Shown: positions 22,706 to 35,880 of the stretch, one piece after another | Layout of the letters: each line of letters begins with the position of its first letter | How positions within the stretch are numbered: position 1 is the stretch's first letter | NCBI GenBank assembly: GCA_947179155.2 | Contig: OX359270.1 | Coordinates: forward strand, 17,519,556 to 17,583,555 | DNA length: 64,000 bases | Direction of reading: 5' to 3' | Source: Hedera helix | Lineage: Eukaryota; Streptophyta; Magnoliopsida; Apiales; Araliaceae | Program-made: the position numbers and the translations under genes | Notes under the pieces: model-generated | What the model was told of the DNA's origin: nothing | Databases searched by the model: none | Seen by the model: only the letters and a program-made list of their open reading frames with translations

Positions 22706-24940
22706 TTATGCGAATTATTAATTGTTTTAATTTCATATATGTATGGGTATGTATTTAGAATAATTTATTGGACATAATTTATTGTATAAAATTATTTTTT
22801 TTTTTATGTGAATTAGATTCACAGTTGGATTATACAATGATATCTATTGCATAATTAACGAAATTAATTTTCGGATTATTACCGAATTAAGCTTGATGCA
22901 GCCGCATGTTTTCGGATTATATATATATATATACACTTGTTGCTGTGTTATTTTATATATATAATACCGAATCCAAGCCGCACGGATTGTTGATATAATA
23001 AAGCAAATTGGTTTCGGTTTGTTAAAGCATGTCCCGGATTGTTTGTCCCTGTGCCGTGGTTGTGGTATTATATATATATATATAAGATCCCAGCATGGTA
23101 ATTGCAAATTGGTTTCGTGATTCTAATAGCAATGAGTCACCGAATAATATATATATATATATATATTCCGTGTATAAGCAAATTCATGGTACTGTGTACT
23201 TTGAATAATATATATTACATATATATTAATTCGCAACATGCTGTAGCTTTCGGATATATATATATATAGATATTCATATTATATATATATCCGAATGGTT
23301 AATATATATATATATATTACTAATATATATGATATATTTATAATATATTAATTAGCCAAATAGTTTGGTAATTTAATACAGATTTTAAAATTTCAAAATA
23401 AAGGAGTTTATTTTGGGTAATTTTAAAATAACAAAAATAAATAGTTTATTTTAAATAATTTTATAATTAAAATAAAAGGTTTATTTTAAATATGAAATTA
23501 GATTTCATACAACTTTAAATTGCCCATTAAATGATACCAATACATATATGGAATGATTTATTTAATTCATGAGATGAATATTATTTATTAATATATATGT
23601 TGATATATATGATAATAAATGAGATTGATTATGGACTATTGACCAATGTGATTGGATTTAATTTTAATTAAATGCATGAATGAATGGGTTTTAATAAATG
23701 GGGTCTGCGTACCTCGTCTTTCTAATTTTTCTTATGTATAATTCTATCTCACTCCTATGTACTTCCCCTTGACTGTTGATCAAGGTTTCTATTTATTGTA
23801 AATAATTTGTAATAGGATTAGTTAGAATTATTTTGAAGAATTGGAGCAAAGAAGCAAGGAGCGCATGAAGACCCGTTTGTAATGGAGCCCGAATTTAAAT
23901 GTAATAGTTACATTTAATTTAATTTATTCTTGCACCCTAGGTTTGACCAATTGGTTTATTTGGTGGCTCGAATAAACCAAACTAGAATAAAAGTCCATAA
24001 TCAATCCAAGTAGAATATAGTATTCTATATGTCCATGCTTATTTATATATATTATATATTATCAAACATGTTTCGCATGTTAATTAATATGACGCGTATT
24101 TTATATATATATGTGCATGTGCGCTAAACAAGATGAGACAATTAATATTAATAAACCCCTCATGATGTAGAATAAATATTATTTATAAAATGAATTAAAA
24201 TGTTTAATTCATGAATTAAAGGAGTTTAATTCAATTAAATAAAATTAGAATTGTTCTAATTTATTTATTCTACTACTCATAATATTAAGTTGTAACGTTC
24301 AAAGATATTTATTAAAAATATAGAACGTCGCCTTCTAGCATAGTAAAACGATAGAGTATCAAATAATCATTATAAGTTTGTTGTGTCACACAAGGCTTAT
24401 ATTAATTTTTTGAGATGTTATTTTATCACATTTGATGTTTATAAAAAAAATTGAACATTACTGTTTTGTTGTGTCACACAAGGACGGTCTTTTTCTCTTC
24501 TAATATAAGAAAATGTTAGGTTGGACTTAACTTGGATAATTTTGATTTGGATGTGTCACACATGATCATAATAATCTAAGAGGCAAAATAAAAGGAGTTA
24601 CATGTTAATGTAATTGACAAGAGTTGTCTACCTATTTATTTATATATCGTTTGTTGTGTCACACAAGGCTATATACATTTGAAATAGGATCCTTATTCTC
24701 ACTAGCAAATCTTTAACTAGATTTGCCGAACTATATAAGGAGGGTAATATAGTTTGATGAAAATAGTGGGAGACACCATTTTAAATAAAGACCTAATTTA
24801 TTTTGGTAATTAATAAAACGAATGCATGTTAATGTTGTTATTAATTCACTTAAAGAATATTGTTATGTTTAATTCACTAACACTGTATAGCATAATGTAT
24901 GCTAACAATTAATCGAACCGAATTGTTCGGATTGATTAAA
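22706..24940 (+). other. AT-rich untranslated leader of element B
   Basis: More than 2 kb separate the primer-binding site from the first Gag-like residues. No open frame is convincing. The first part (22910-23345) has at least eight short (AT)n tracts separated by phrases such as TTCGGATTATAT. The second part holds four TGTGTCACACA palindromes (24381-24666). This region probably contains packaging or dimerisation signals, which is inference. Confidence 0.55.
24381..24666 (+). repeat. Four spaced TTGTGTCACACAA palindromes
   Basis: Copies lie at 24381-24393, 24469-24481, 24551-24563 and 24654-24666, starting 88, 82 and 103 bp apart. Copies 1, 2 and 4 are TTGTGTCACACAA, with arms TTGTGT and ACACAA around one base. 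Copy 3 is ATGTGTCACACAT, changed at both outer positions so that it stays palindromic. Three are preceded by TTG and followed by GG. Confidence 0.85.
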
Positions 24941-25740
24941 CAAATTTGAGAAAAGTTCTCAATGATGAAAAGCTAGCAAATGTCCTTAATTTGTCTGTTC
25001 CTACAAATGTTGTAGACTAAGCCTCTGAGGAAGAGATTGCTATTTTATGAAATGGCAAGATGATGCAAAGGTGGCTCAATGCATCATGCTCACATCCATA
25101 AGTATCGAGTTACAGCGTCAACACGAGAAAATGGATGCACCTACTATATTGCTGCACATTCAATAGTTGTATGGTGAGCAAAATAGGTCAACTAGATATA
25201 AGATATCTAAGGAGCTCTTCCGATTTATAATAACCAATGACACTACAATAAAAGACACATGTCCTAAAGATGATCAATTGGATTGATCAATTAGGATAAC
25301 CAGTTTTGTCAAGGATGGAGAGTTGAGTCAAGATTCAATCTTGCAGTCACTCACTGACTCTAATTCACAATATGTTGTGAACTTCAAACATTAATAAGCT
25401 AGAAGTTAGTTTATCTGATTTGCTTAAATATGTTGAAGACTGTTGAGAGTCACTTTCCTTCCTAGAAAAACCAAGTCTTACTTGTAGATGAATCTTCTAA
25501 GCGGAGGAAGATGACCAAAGGTATTTCTGAGGAGTCAGAAAGAGTAGAAGGCAAAAGAAAGGCTAAACAAAGGATATAAATAAAAGTGATCCCGAGGGCA
25601 AAGGAGTTTGCTTTCATTGCGATAAGCTGGGACACTGGAAGAACAACTGCAAGATAGTTGTAGTAGTTAAGTAGAAGAAGTTTTGGTGAAACTTCAGCTA
25701 CAAATATAGATTTGTTCATAATAAAATAGAACTTTCTAAA
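24941..25740 (+). pseudogene. Element B gag remnant with intact zinc knuckle
   Basis: Several Gag-like phrases survive in shifting frames, beginning near VLNDEKLANVLNLSVPTNVV at about 24955. The CCHC knuckle CFHCDKLGHWKNNC (25609-25650) is complete, with C-x2-C-x4-H-x4-C spacing. Stops and shifts interrupt the rest, so no Gag can be made. The C-terminal side is Lys-rich. Confidence 0.75.
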
Positions 25741-26920
25741 AGTCTAGTTTCTACTTAGGTATTAGATACCGGATGGTGGTCTCACATATGCAAGACGTTG
25801 CAGAGACTAAGCAGAAGTAGAAAGCTAAACAAATGATAAGTAATCCTGTGCTGGGGAATGAAGCAAAGGTTGCTGCATTAGCCATGGAAACTTATAGTTT
25901 AGCACTGCCTACGGGCAAGCCTATTAAGTTAGTAAGTTGTTACAAGGTTCCAGTTCTTAGAAACATTATTTCAGTTCCATGTGATGACAAGGAAAGGTTT
26001 TTGACATTATAATAATGAGCAATCGTTGTTCTGTTTATAATGATAATGTTTTATTTAGAACCGGTTGATTACTTAATGGACTTTGTATACTTGACTTACA
26101 TGAAAAATATTTCAATTTGAACAAACTAAAAGCAAAAAGATGATATGAATCATACCTCCCTGCAATACTGTTAACTCGGTCACGTTAATGAAACAAGACT
26201 AAACAAGTTGTATAAAGATAAGCTTTTAAAGCTTTTGATTATGAATCAAATACAACTTGTGAATCTTGTATCATGAACAATATGACTAAATCTCCATTTA
26301 GTGGACATGGAGAGCGAGTTGCAGAGTTGTTAGAGATGGTACACACAGTCGTGTGTGAGACCTATGACAACAAATGCAAGAGGAGGGTATTCATTCATTA
26401 CTTTTACTGATGATTCTAGATTTTGATATATGTATTTGATGAAATACAAATCCAAATCATTTGAAACGTTCAAAGAATTCAAAAGTGAAGTATATAAACT
26501 AAAGGCTAAAAGTATTAAAGTTCTTCGATTAGATCGAAAAGGGAATACTTAAGCAATAAGTTTCTAGATCATCTCAAGCGAAATGGTATTCTCACAATGG
26601 ACATGGTGATGATCCATAATGAGTATTACTGATCTTCCAGTATCCTTCTAGGGTTATGCTCTAGAAACGATCGCATATCTACTAAATAAGATACCTTCAA
26701 ATTCCTTCCCTAAGACTTCATATGAGCCATGGATAGGGAGAAAACCAAGTCTTAAGCATGTTAAGATTTGAATTGTTCAGCTTGTGTCAAAAGGTTTGGC
26801 ATGATAAGCTAGGAACAAGATCTGATAAGTGTAAACTTGTGGGATATCCTAAAGAAAGTTTAGGGTATCACTTCTATAATCCGACTAACTAAAAGGTGTT
26901 TGTTTGAAACACGTTGCCTT
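25741..26920 (+). pseudogene. Element B protease and integrase remnant
   Basis: The protease core L-D-T-G-W is at about 25762-25776, an Asp-Thr-Gly active site. GAG-pre-integrase residues (LGHVNETRLNKL-like) follow near 26175-26220. Integrase core phrases (FTDDSRF-like near 26400, KSFETFKEFKSEVYKLKAK-like near 26455-26515, VLRLDRKGEY-like at about 26520-26550) then appear across several frames. From 26541 onwards element A (4475-6459) provides a parallel copy. Nothing is intact. Confidence 0.75.
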
Positions 26921-28367
26921 ATAGGAAAATGAGTTTTTCCTTAAAGGGTTAGTGGGAGTAAAATAGATCTTGAAGAAATTCAAGAACCACAAAACACTAC
27001 AGATAAAATGAAGGAATCTGTACAAGTAGATAAACCTATTGTACCACAACCAAGTCGTAAATCTGGTTTAGTACCAAAGATACCTGAATGGTATGGATTC
27101 ATCATAGATGATGATGATAAGGTACGCATCATAGTAGATGATGATCTAGATATATACGATGAGGTATGAGTATTAGATACTCAAGAGAAATGGCTGATGA
27201 CCATAAAATCCGAAATGGGTCTTTAGAGAAATACTAAAGCAGATGGCTAGGTGGAGACCTATAAGACCTAATTAGTGGTAAAAAGATTTCAAACAAGGTC
27301 AATGAGTTGACTAAGATGAAATTTTTCACTAGTAAAAATGCATATATCCATTCGGATTTTACTTGCAGTAACAGCTTACTATACAAAAGGATGTATGTAT
27401 GATACAACCAAAAGAATTTGTCTCCATATAGATGGAGCAAATCAAGTATGTAAGTTACAATGATCCAATTATGAATTGAAGCAAGTTTCTCGAAGATGGA
27501 ACATCCGTTTTGATGAGACAATCAAAAGAGTTTGATTTTATCAAAGACAAGGATGAACCAAGTATATACAAAGGTTAGTGGGAGCACTGTGACATTCCTA
27601 GTATTATATGTTGATATAATATCAATAAGGAATGACATACCGATGCTACAATCAGTAAAGATGTGGTTGTCTAAAACTTCTCCATTAAGGACTTGGGAGA
27701 AGCGTCCTAACATTCTATTTAGAATAAAGGTCTATAATAGAGATAGATCATAAAGGATGCTCGGCTTAACCCAAGGGACGTACATTGATTCGTTGAAATG
27801 TACTAGACTTGATATTGCTTATGTATAATAAGCAGATATCAGTTCAATTTTGGAGAAGAATATTAGAAAAGAGTTTCTAATGATGGGTCTGATATAAAAC
27901 TAAAGGGTTTGACAAACTCAAGTTTCTTCAGACTAACCAAGATAGCAACATATCCATTTCAGGTAATATGATTACCATGAACGGTGCTGCAGTGAGTTGG
28001 AAAAGTTCCAAACATTAAAGAGTTGTTGATTTAGTGACAAAGACATAGTAAATAACTATAAGTGAAGCTACAAAGGTGATTGTTTGGTTAAACAAGTTCT
28101 TTACAGAACTTATAATGGTTCCTAACATTAAAGGAGTTTAATTCGCCAAGGAACCTAGGTCTCATCTGAAATCCAAACATGTGTTGCGGTAATTTTATAT
28201 GATTAGATGAATCATTGAAAAGGAGACGACACCATAAAGATGGTAGACTCTTAGAACAGCATTACAGATCCATTAACTAAAGCATTTACTAAGCAATTTG
28301 TACGCCACTTAGAGAAGAATGGTATGTGGATACCAAAGGGCGATTGGCTTTAGTGCAAGTGGGAGAT
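26921..28367 (+). pseudogene. Element B RT and RNase H remnant, partly deleted
   Basis: The region carries a copia linker, RT palm residues and RNase H. At the active site the sequence reads Leu-Tyr-Val-Asp-Ile (27604-27618) where Tyr-Val-Asp-Asp is expected, one codon short as in element A. After a phrase ending GTACATTGATT (about 27780-27790) roughly 150-170 bp present in element A (about 5723-5890) are missing. The RNase H part (27840-28340) parallels 5930-6440 with shared stops. The polypurine tract at 28357-28367 is intact. Confidence 0.82.
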
Positions 28368-30342
28368 TGAAAGTAGTATTCCCTCAAGCCAATCACATTT
28401 GATGTGATAAGCATATACTTTGTAATCTTGTTCATTTATTAATAAAAGTATCAATGCATTTCTTTATTCATGATTAATTACTTGAATTAATCAAATGGAT
28501 AAACCCATAGTTTTCGAGCAATGCTTTTAGAACCATGATGAGGATCATGCTAATGAGATCTAAATTCAAGATAACTCAAAACTAAAATTGTTCCTAATCG
28601 TTGGATCACTAAAAAGGGGATTAGTAGATCCGGATAGATTGGTACATACTATGCTTGCTCTTATGAAGAGGATGATTGATCTCATAATCATTTGTGTAGA
28701 GACACTAAAGCAAGTATGTAGGTGTTTATTAGAGAATAAGTTCATTGAACGTGACTCGCTCAAGGAACACCTAATGGAGTTTTACTCGTCTGTCAATAGG
28801 AGTTCCTTATGTGATAGTCGTACAAGTGATCTTTAGACTTGAGATCATCTTAGTATCTTGTGTGTACTAAGTTATACTTTGACATATTCCTTAAGACCTA
28901 TTGGTATATCAAAGGATGTGATTGGGTAAAATAAGGTACACATGGAGATAGATGAATGATCAACAAAGGATCTACCACTTCCAGTAAAGGGAGAGAATGT
29001 CCTATGCGATTCAATAAGTGACAACTCAGAAATCCCTGGCCAGGGTTGAATGGAATTAGAAAGGAGTTTCTAATTTACATTAACTAGAGTTGTGTATTTG
29101 TGAATTGAAATGCATATAATCAAATAAATAAGACTTGACAGAAATTCCGTGTCTTATATTTGATTGGGACATTGTGTGGTAGAAGGATTGAATTGTACGG
29201 TAACTATTTGCTGAAAGGTTCTTTTACGATTAAATGTTGAAATCTATATTATCTGGAAAGTCGACTAATCGCTAAGGGGGCTTACCCTTATTGTGGAATA
29301 ATTATTTATTCTGAATTAAAGAGTTAATTCGTAATAAATGAATTAGAATTGTTCTAATTTATTTATTATACAACCGGTTTAATATGGAGAACCTAAAGGG
29401 TCACACCGCAAAAGAGTAATATTTATTTTAGAAGTGGATGGCATAATCGTAATAATAAATTAAGTATATTTAATTTATACTATAGTGATAGAATAAATTA
29501 AATAGCTTAATATTTATAATTTAGTATTTTAGAAATACTAATTATAAATTAATAAGAGGAGTCTTATTATTATTATTATTACTATTATTATTATTACTAC
29601 TAGTATTATTATTTAGTTCCTAAATAGTTTAGGAATTAATTAATAAGTAGTAATATTATTATTAAATAATTAAGTTCCTAAATAGTTTTGGAATTATAAT
29701 TATAATAATAATTAATTAAGTTACTAAATGGTTTAGTAATTAATTAATAAGAAGTACTCTCATTATTAAATAATTAAGTTCCTAAATGGTTTAGGAATTG
29801 TAATTAATTAATTTAGTTCCTAATTAAATTGGGAATTAAATTAAAACCCTAATCCTAAATAGTTTAGGAGGGTTGACTAGATCTATAAATAAGAGGAGTC
29901 TTATCATAGATCAAGGTTACACACTCTTTCATTAGATTAGAGATAGTACTCCATAATTCTCTAGATCTAAGAGTTAGAGAGAGAGAGAGAATTAGGGTTA
30001 GCCACCCATGGTTTAGAGAAACCAAGATCCACTTCTTTAATTTATAGATCTCTTGGTGGATCACCTCTAGAGGCTCAACACTTGGGGAGCTAACATTGAT
30101 CCGTGGAATCTAATCGGTGAATTTGAAGAAGAACGTGAAGGATTAAAGGGAGATGAACTTGTACCCGTGGAAGCTTGGTTCTACAAAGGTATAAATTCTT
30201 TTATCCTTCATCAATTAATAATAGTCGCATAAGAAAGATCCGGGTTATTGGTTTGTACAAAAATTTTAAAATCTGATTTTTATTGCTTCCGTTGCGCTTA
30301 TATAATTTGATTATATGTATGCCATATTTTTGCAAACCAACA
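28368..30342 (+). repeat. 3' LTR of element B
   Basis: It begins TGAAAGTAGTATTCCC and ends AAACCAACA. It matches the 5' LTR at about 99.4% by my count, with small differences in the ATT run and the GA run. It has the same palindromes and TATA box. Confidence 0.93.
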
Positions 30343-30890
30343 CTTTTGACTACTCAGTATAATGTTATGATTTGAGACTTGAAAATTTTATTTTACTTCA
30401 TATTTATTCATATTGCTTCACAATTTTTTATCCTTAAACTGTTCAAGATTTTGATACCTATTTTCTTTGTACATGATATATATTTCATTGAATTGTCATA
30501 TACTTGTTGAGCAAATTTGTTGCACACCCTTGCTATATATTCCTTTTTTTTCTGCTAAAGTTGAAATCTCGGGTACCTATTAAAGAAATGGTAAAGAAAA
30601 AGAATAGAAGAAAAATATTATTATTATATTAGAAATATTATGTTGATGTATTAAATAATGTGAATGTAATTTATTATTTATGTACAATTTAAGTTAAGGT
30701 TTAGACCTAGGAGGATGATAACATAATATGCAATAGACTAGAAATATTTAATAATATTAAATTAGGGTGGTAGATAGTTAATAGTGAGTATTAGATCTGG
30801 TGTTTCAAGTACAAGAATTTTGGGGGTGTCATAGAAAATAATATTAAATGAAATTAGTTAAGTAAATATATAATTTGAGGGTATGGTAGA
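30343..30890 (+). repeat. Continuation of the gypsy-type LTR fragment after element B
   Basis: This resumes the LTR interrupted at 20706. It shares ACTTGTTGAGCAAATTTGTT-type sequence with the LTR at 44048-46771 and ends near GGGGGTGTCATA at about 30833. A further 57 bp separate it from the next solo LTR. No coding content is seen. Confidence 0.5.
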
Positions 30891-33800
30891 TGTGAGGACC
30901 CCAAATCACCTCGAGTTTGGTTCTCACTATTCAACACATTACTAACAATTAAATACATACATTGCATTTAAATATCGCGGAATAATACATATTGGTTCCC
31001 TTACAAAAGGTTACAATACCAGGGTCTATTAACCTTAACATAAACAGTTCCTATTATAAGGAATTAAAAAAGGTTTAACAACAGTAAACACAAATTTAAG
31101 CATCTAATTAGCATGCATAAACTAACTTAAGCTCTGGCCTTTCCTTTTCCCTTATCCTTCTTTGAGCAGTCAGGTCTATCTGAAAAATGGTTCATGATAT
31201 AGCAAGAATGAGCAACTAGTTTGCTCAGCAAGTTAAGAACAATCATAGAGATTTAATATATCATGAATGAATGGGAAATGTCATCAATGGTTTCAACAAT
31301 AGATATAACAATTGTGAATGGAACAAGACTCAAATTTTAATAAACAGAATATTTAAATCTTAAAAATGCTGAGTGGTTACTAAGGACCCTGAACTAACGA
31401 GGGTATAATAGAGTTTCCTCTGACCCTTTGAGTAGTTTGGTTTTCAAGGGGATCAGCCTATTCAACCCGCTGTATATGCATTACATTTAGTCAACTGGCG
31501 CCAAAGTCGGTTTCCCGACATAAAATCCCCTAAATTTAGGGTTGTTCAATTCTCAGACTTAATATAAGAAATCCGCACCCAACAATGGTTTGGATAAGCT
31601 TTTAAAAGTATTCAAGTTATTGAATTTAGAAACGCAATGTCTAGCTGAACTATTAGCTTTAGACATTTTTAATACAGTTCATGAATCAAGAAATAATAAG
31701 CTTCAAATGCACTAAGTGCGATTTTATAAACAATAAGGATGTGGGATAATTTTAAATAATTAAACCACTTCAAGCTTTGACAATAAATACAAGTATAGAA
31801 ACTTGTTCAACAATAAATGAGTAGGGTTGGAGAACTTGCCTTGTGCGTGGTCTACTGCTAACCAATTCAATTTAAATTCTCTTTAGATAGACCTAACAAT
31901 TAATCAAGTTGATTTTCAAATTAGTATCATATACGCATTCATATGATAACATCTATACATGTTATACCTAACCACATAATTAATTAATTAAGGGTATATT
32001 AAACACTTAGGAAATGTTATCATTACTTGATAATATTTCAATCACATAAAACCTATATTAATTACTTAATATAGTTCACATTCTTACCGAACATTATTAA
32101 CAACTAATAACATTCTATTAGTCTTATAATATTATTATTCACTTAATAATATTTTATTAATCTTTAACCATTTAATAATACATTATCACATTATTAATAT
32201 TATTAATTATTTAATAATATTTTATTCATTATCTAATCTTATTAATCATTTAATAATATTTTATTCAATATCTAATATTATTAATCATTTAATAATATTT
32301 TAATCATTATCTAATATTATTAATCATAATATTTTATTTCATTTACTAATATTATTATTTATTTAAATAATATTTTATTGACTTATTAATATTATTACTC
32401 ATTTAATAATATTTTAATCTCTTACTAAAATTATCAATCATTTAATAATATTAAATCACTTGTTAATATTATTAACTATGTAGTAATATTTTAATACTCT
32501 TTAAATAATACCAAAAGTTAACTTTTAAATTGGGTTAACCTTAGTATTTAATTTAAACATTTAGCTAACATTCATTTATAATTAGACTTCATATATGTTA
32601 GTTTAATATCCAAATATATTCATTTTACTCCTATTTCAACTTAATTTTTCAAAGAAAACTCAACCCGGATCGACCTGACCCGACCTGGACCCGACCCGAA
32701 CTGCCCAACACTGCCTGGCAGCGTGTTCTGGCGCAGCTGCGTCAGTTCTGACGCATGTGCGTCAGGACATTCTGTCCGGAAATCAATTTTTTTGACTGCT
32801 CGACCCTCCGACGCTCCGACAGCCATAACTTCTTCATTTTAAAACATTTTGAGGTGATTATTGAGTCCATTCTCATCAGAATTTCCCCCTCTACAATTTC
32901 TCTTTAGATCACAAATCCAAATTCCGAACGTAACTAGACTCAAAACTTCTCACAAGGATAAGATAAAAACTAACTTCACAAATCCTTGATTTTATTGGTT
33001 CAAACTTGAATAAAATGTGATCTATATGTCCAAATGACACAAACTCAGTTTTGTTAACCTTGTAACTTCTTGTTTTACAATATTTCATGGTTCAATCACA
33101 TTTTTGAAAACGTTTTACACGAACTTTAAAGATCGAACCACCTAGGGTTTAAAAACGACATCCTTGGCGGTAAAAGCTATAACTTCTTCTTTATTCAATA
33201 TTTTTGAAAGCTTCAAGTTGGATTTTCTTTAAAATTCATAGATCTAACTTTCTAGCCATAAAAATCCAATTTCCAACTTGTACATTTCAAAATACAACGT
33301 TAAACACAACATGCTTAGTTAGGTTTTACCGGTAAAAATACACTATGAACATTTCTTATGTTTTCATGCAAAATACACATACCAAATCATGATATAAACA
33401 CTTCATACTATGAATATTCATATATTACATAGATAAACACTTCTAGACCATCAAAACGAGTTTTGATCGGTTAAAAATAGATTTTAACCGATCAAAAGCT
33501 ATCTAGACTACAAAAATAAAATAAAGAGATGTTTAGAGCACTTTTAAACCTTTGTGACTTGTGTGCTCTTCTTCTCCTTCTACCAAAGTATGTGATGAGA
33601 TTGTTGGATATCCACCAAGCACTAGCTCTAGCTTTTTCTCTCAACACTTAGGTGTTTTCTCTCAAATGCTCTCTATTTTTCTCTAGGAATTCTCTAGCAA
33701 TGAATTAGCCAACATAGAACAAGTGTGGAGTGCTTCTTTTATAGCACTCTACTAACACACCATTAAGCTTCCTAATTCACCAATGTTGGTGAAATTAAAG

Positions 33801-33992
33801 GCTAATCAAGCTTACTATTTGATGGATTGACATGGTGATTGACTAGTTGATTGACTAGAGTTGTTGGCCAACTTTGATATAGTGTGTAAGAGAAGTAATC
33901 TAGCAAATCAAGCAATCCAAGTGGGACCCTAAAAAAAATCAGCAAAATGGGATTTTTCAAGTCATTTTTCCTTTAATTTTTCTACTTTAATT

Positions 33993-34076
<84 letters not shown>

Positions 34077-34523
34077 TCATATATGTAACAATTTTGACTT
34101 CCTATTGGGCTCCACTTTGGACTCTAGGATTAAATATATTGGGCTCATCCATTTAATTGGTTTAGGCTCCATTTAATTAGCACATTGGGCTAGCATTAAA
34201 TATTCTAGGTTACATTTAATTAAATCAAGCATTGGGCTTTGTTTAATTAATTACATGGACTAGTAATTAAATTAATTACATGGGCTACTAGGTTAATATC
34301 TTTGGCCTAGTTTATCAACTCATTTGGATTTAAAATATAATCCAATTAGATTTGCTTTAATTAATTATACACCTTGCTTTAATTCTTTAAATAAATATAC
34401 GCATATACAAGTACATCTATTTAATTATATAATGCACAATTCATTAGTACAAAAAGTTTAAATTCATTGCTAATTATATATTAATTATAATTACAATGTC
34501 TAATGGAATTCGTGGTCATTACA
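30891..34523 (-). repeat. Solo long gypsy-type LTR, 3.6 kb, TSD GTAGA
   Basis: On the minus strand the repeat starts TGTAATGACCACGAATTCC at 34523 and ends GGGGTCCTCACA at 30891. It is flanked by GTAGA at 30886-30890 and 34524-34528. It has no gag or pol. A TATA-like TATAAAAGAAG on the minus strand lies at about 33733-33745. A GC-rich palindrome block is at 32700-32780, (AT)n at 33996-34070 and many ATTATTAAT repeats at 32090-32500. Length and ends suggest a chromovirus-type Ty3/gypsy LTR; that assignment is tentative. The 61-codon minus-strand frame at 32641-32826 is not a gene. Confidence 0.8.
33996..34070. repeat. (AT)n microsatellite
   Basis: About 37 uninterrupted AT units lie inside the solo LTR. 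The tract is self-complementary and prone to length change. Confidence 0.95.
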
Positions 34524-34528
34524 GTAGA

Positions 34529-35880
34529 TGAGGGCTACCGTATTTTTGTATGAAATATCTCTTTATAATAACAACTAGTTAAGTGCTTTTGTGTGAAACA
34601 TATGTTCATTTTTTAAAATAAAATTAATTTTAATTTCTTGTTTATTCTATTGATACGATAATTATAAAATATTGTTTTGAATTTTAAATTAACTTACTAT
34701 TACTATTAGAATGACTACAATTATTTCTGAAACAAACAATTATCAAATTAAGACTCGAGTAAGTGTTATTAATGTATTTTTTTATTTGTTATTTTTAACT
34801 TAATATTTAATTTGTATATAGTTTTCAAATTTAATAATTAATTGTTATTTTCAATCTTTCAAATTTATATATAATTTGTTAGAGTTCAAATACGAGTAGA
34901 ACCTAAAAGTCTAATATTGGTGTTTAAGCATTTCTATATGAGATATAATTGTTGTAGAATAATAAGTTTTCATCATAGTTTTCGATTTTAGAGGATAGCT
35001 AAAATTTTATAACTAAGATATAAGTGAGTAATTTTTTTAACATTAAAGAAGTAAATGTCTCCTATATGAAATAAAATTAGTAACTAAAATTTAATCATTA
35101 ATATATTTATAATATTAAGATTTTTAATAGAAATTATTATTTTTCATAATATTTTTTTCTATATTTTTAATATATAATTATTAAGAAATAATTTTTTATA
35201 TAATAATAAGTTACTATTATGACTTCTAGTTTTAAAATTAACTAAATTTTAGTCACTAATATATACGTCATCATTATTTTTAACATTAGTTAACTAAATC
35301 TATCCTATATGAAATAAAATTAGCAATTAAAATTTAATTATTAATATATTTTATAATATATAATATATATATATTTTAATATCAATTATTATGTAATCAA
35401 AATATTATTTCTTATATTTTAAATATTTAGTTATTTAGAGTTAAAAGTTGAGTAAAATAAAATCTTAAATATGTTTATAATTAAAATTAAAATTTATTGT
35501 ATAACAAAATAATGAAATAATTGTTTTATATAATAAAGTTATTTACGATTGACCTCCCACCTACGACTATGTATGGTGGAAGTGTACAATTATCGTAAAG
35601 TACTTTTTCTCCTTCTTTTGCACATTAAAAGTGTTTTAATTGGAATTAAATTCTAAGTTTATTTAAATAAATAATATAAAAATAAGGAGATGTTAAAAAG
35701 TATTTTAGTAGTAGTTAATTTTAGACTAATACTAAAATAAATATAGAGAAATATTAAAAAATATTTTAATAATAATTAAATTCTAACCTTATATTAAAGA
35801 TTAAATACCAAAACAAAAAAACTTTTTATCTTTTTATACATGTATAGATGTTTTGAAAAATTATAAAATATTATTTTATA
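34529..35880. other. AT-rich intergenic DNA with a diverged tandem repeat
   Basis: No gene or RNA is recognised. The phrase CTATATGAAATAAAATTAG, followed by A-rich and ATTAATATATTT sequence, occurs at about 35065 and again at about 35302. This suggests a diverged tandem duplication with a period near 237 bp. It forms the distal upstream region of the fluoride exporter gene. Confidence 0.45.

Larger units (their letters stand above)
20702..30347 (+). mobile_element. Element B: complete Ty1/copia retrotransposon, TSD CTTTT
   Basis: The element spans 20707-30342 (9.6 kb), flanked by CTTTT at 20702-20706 and 30343-30347. It has two LTRs (1980 and 1975 bp), a primer-binding region at 22688, an AT-rich leader, gag, protease, integrase, RT and RNase H remnants in copia order, and a polypurine tract (AAGTGGGAGAT) before the 3' LTR. 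The LTRs differ by about 11 substitutions and small repeat-length changes by eye, so insertion was recent. The internal region has no intact gene and lacks part of RT. It looks like a non-autonomous copy moved by proteins of another element. Confidence 0.93.

Noticed and set aside
22844..23107. An 87-codon minus-strand frame in the element B leader
   Set aside because: It consists largely of Tyr/Ile codons from AT repeats, opposite to the direction of the element.
24381..24666. CRISPR-like array
   Set aside because: Four palindromic repeats with 70-90 bp spacers occur in the leader of a plant retrotransposon; repeats are too short and the genome is eukaryotic.
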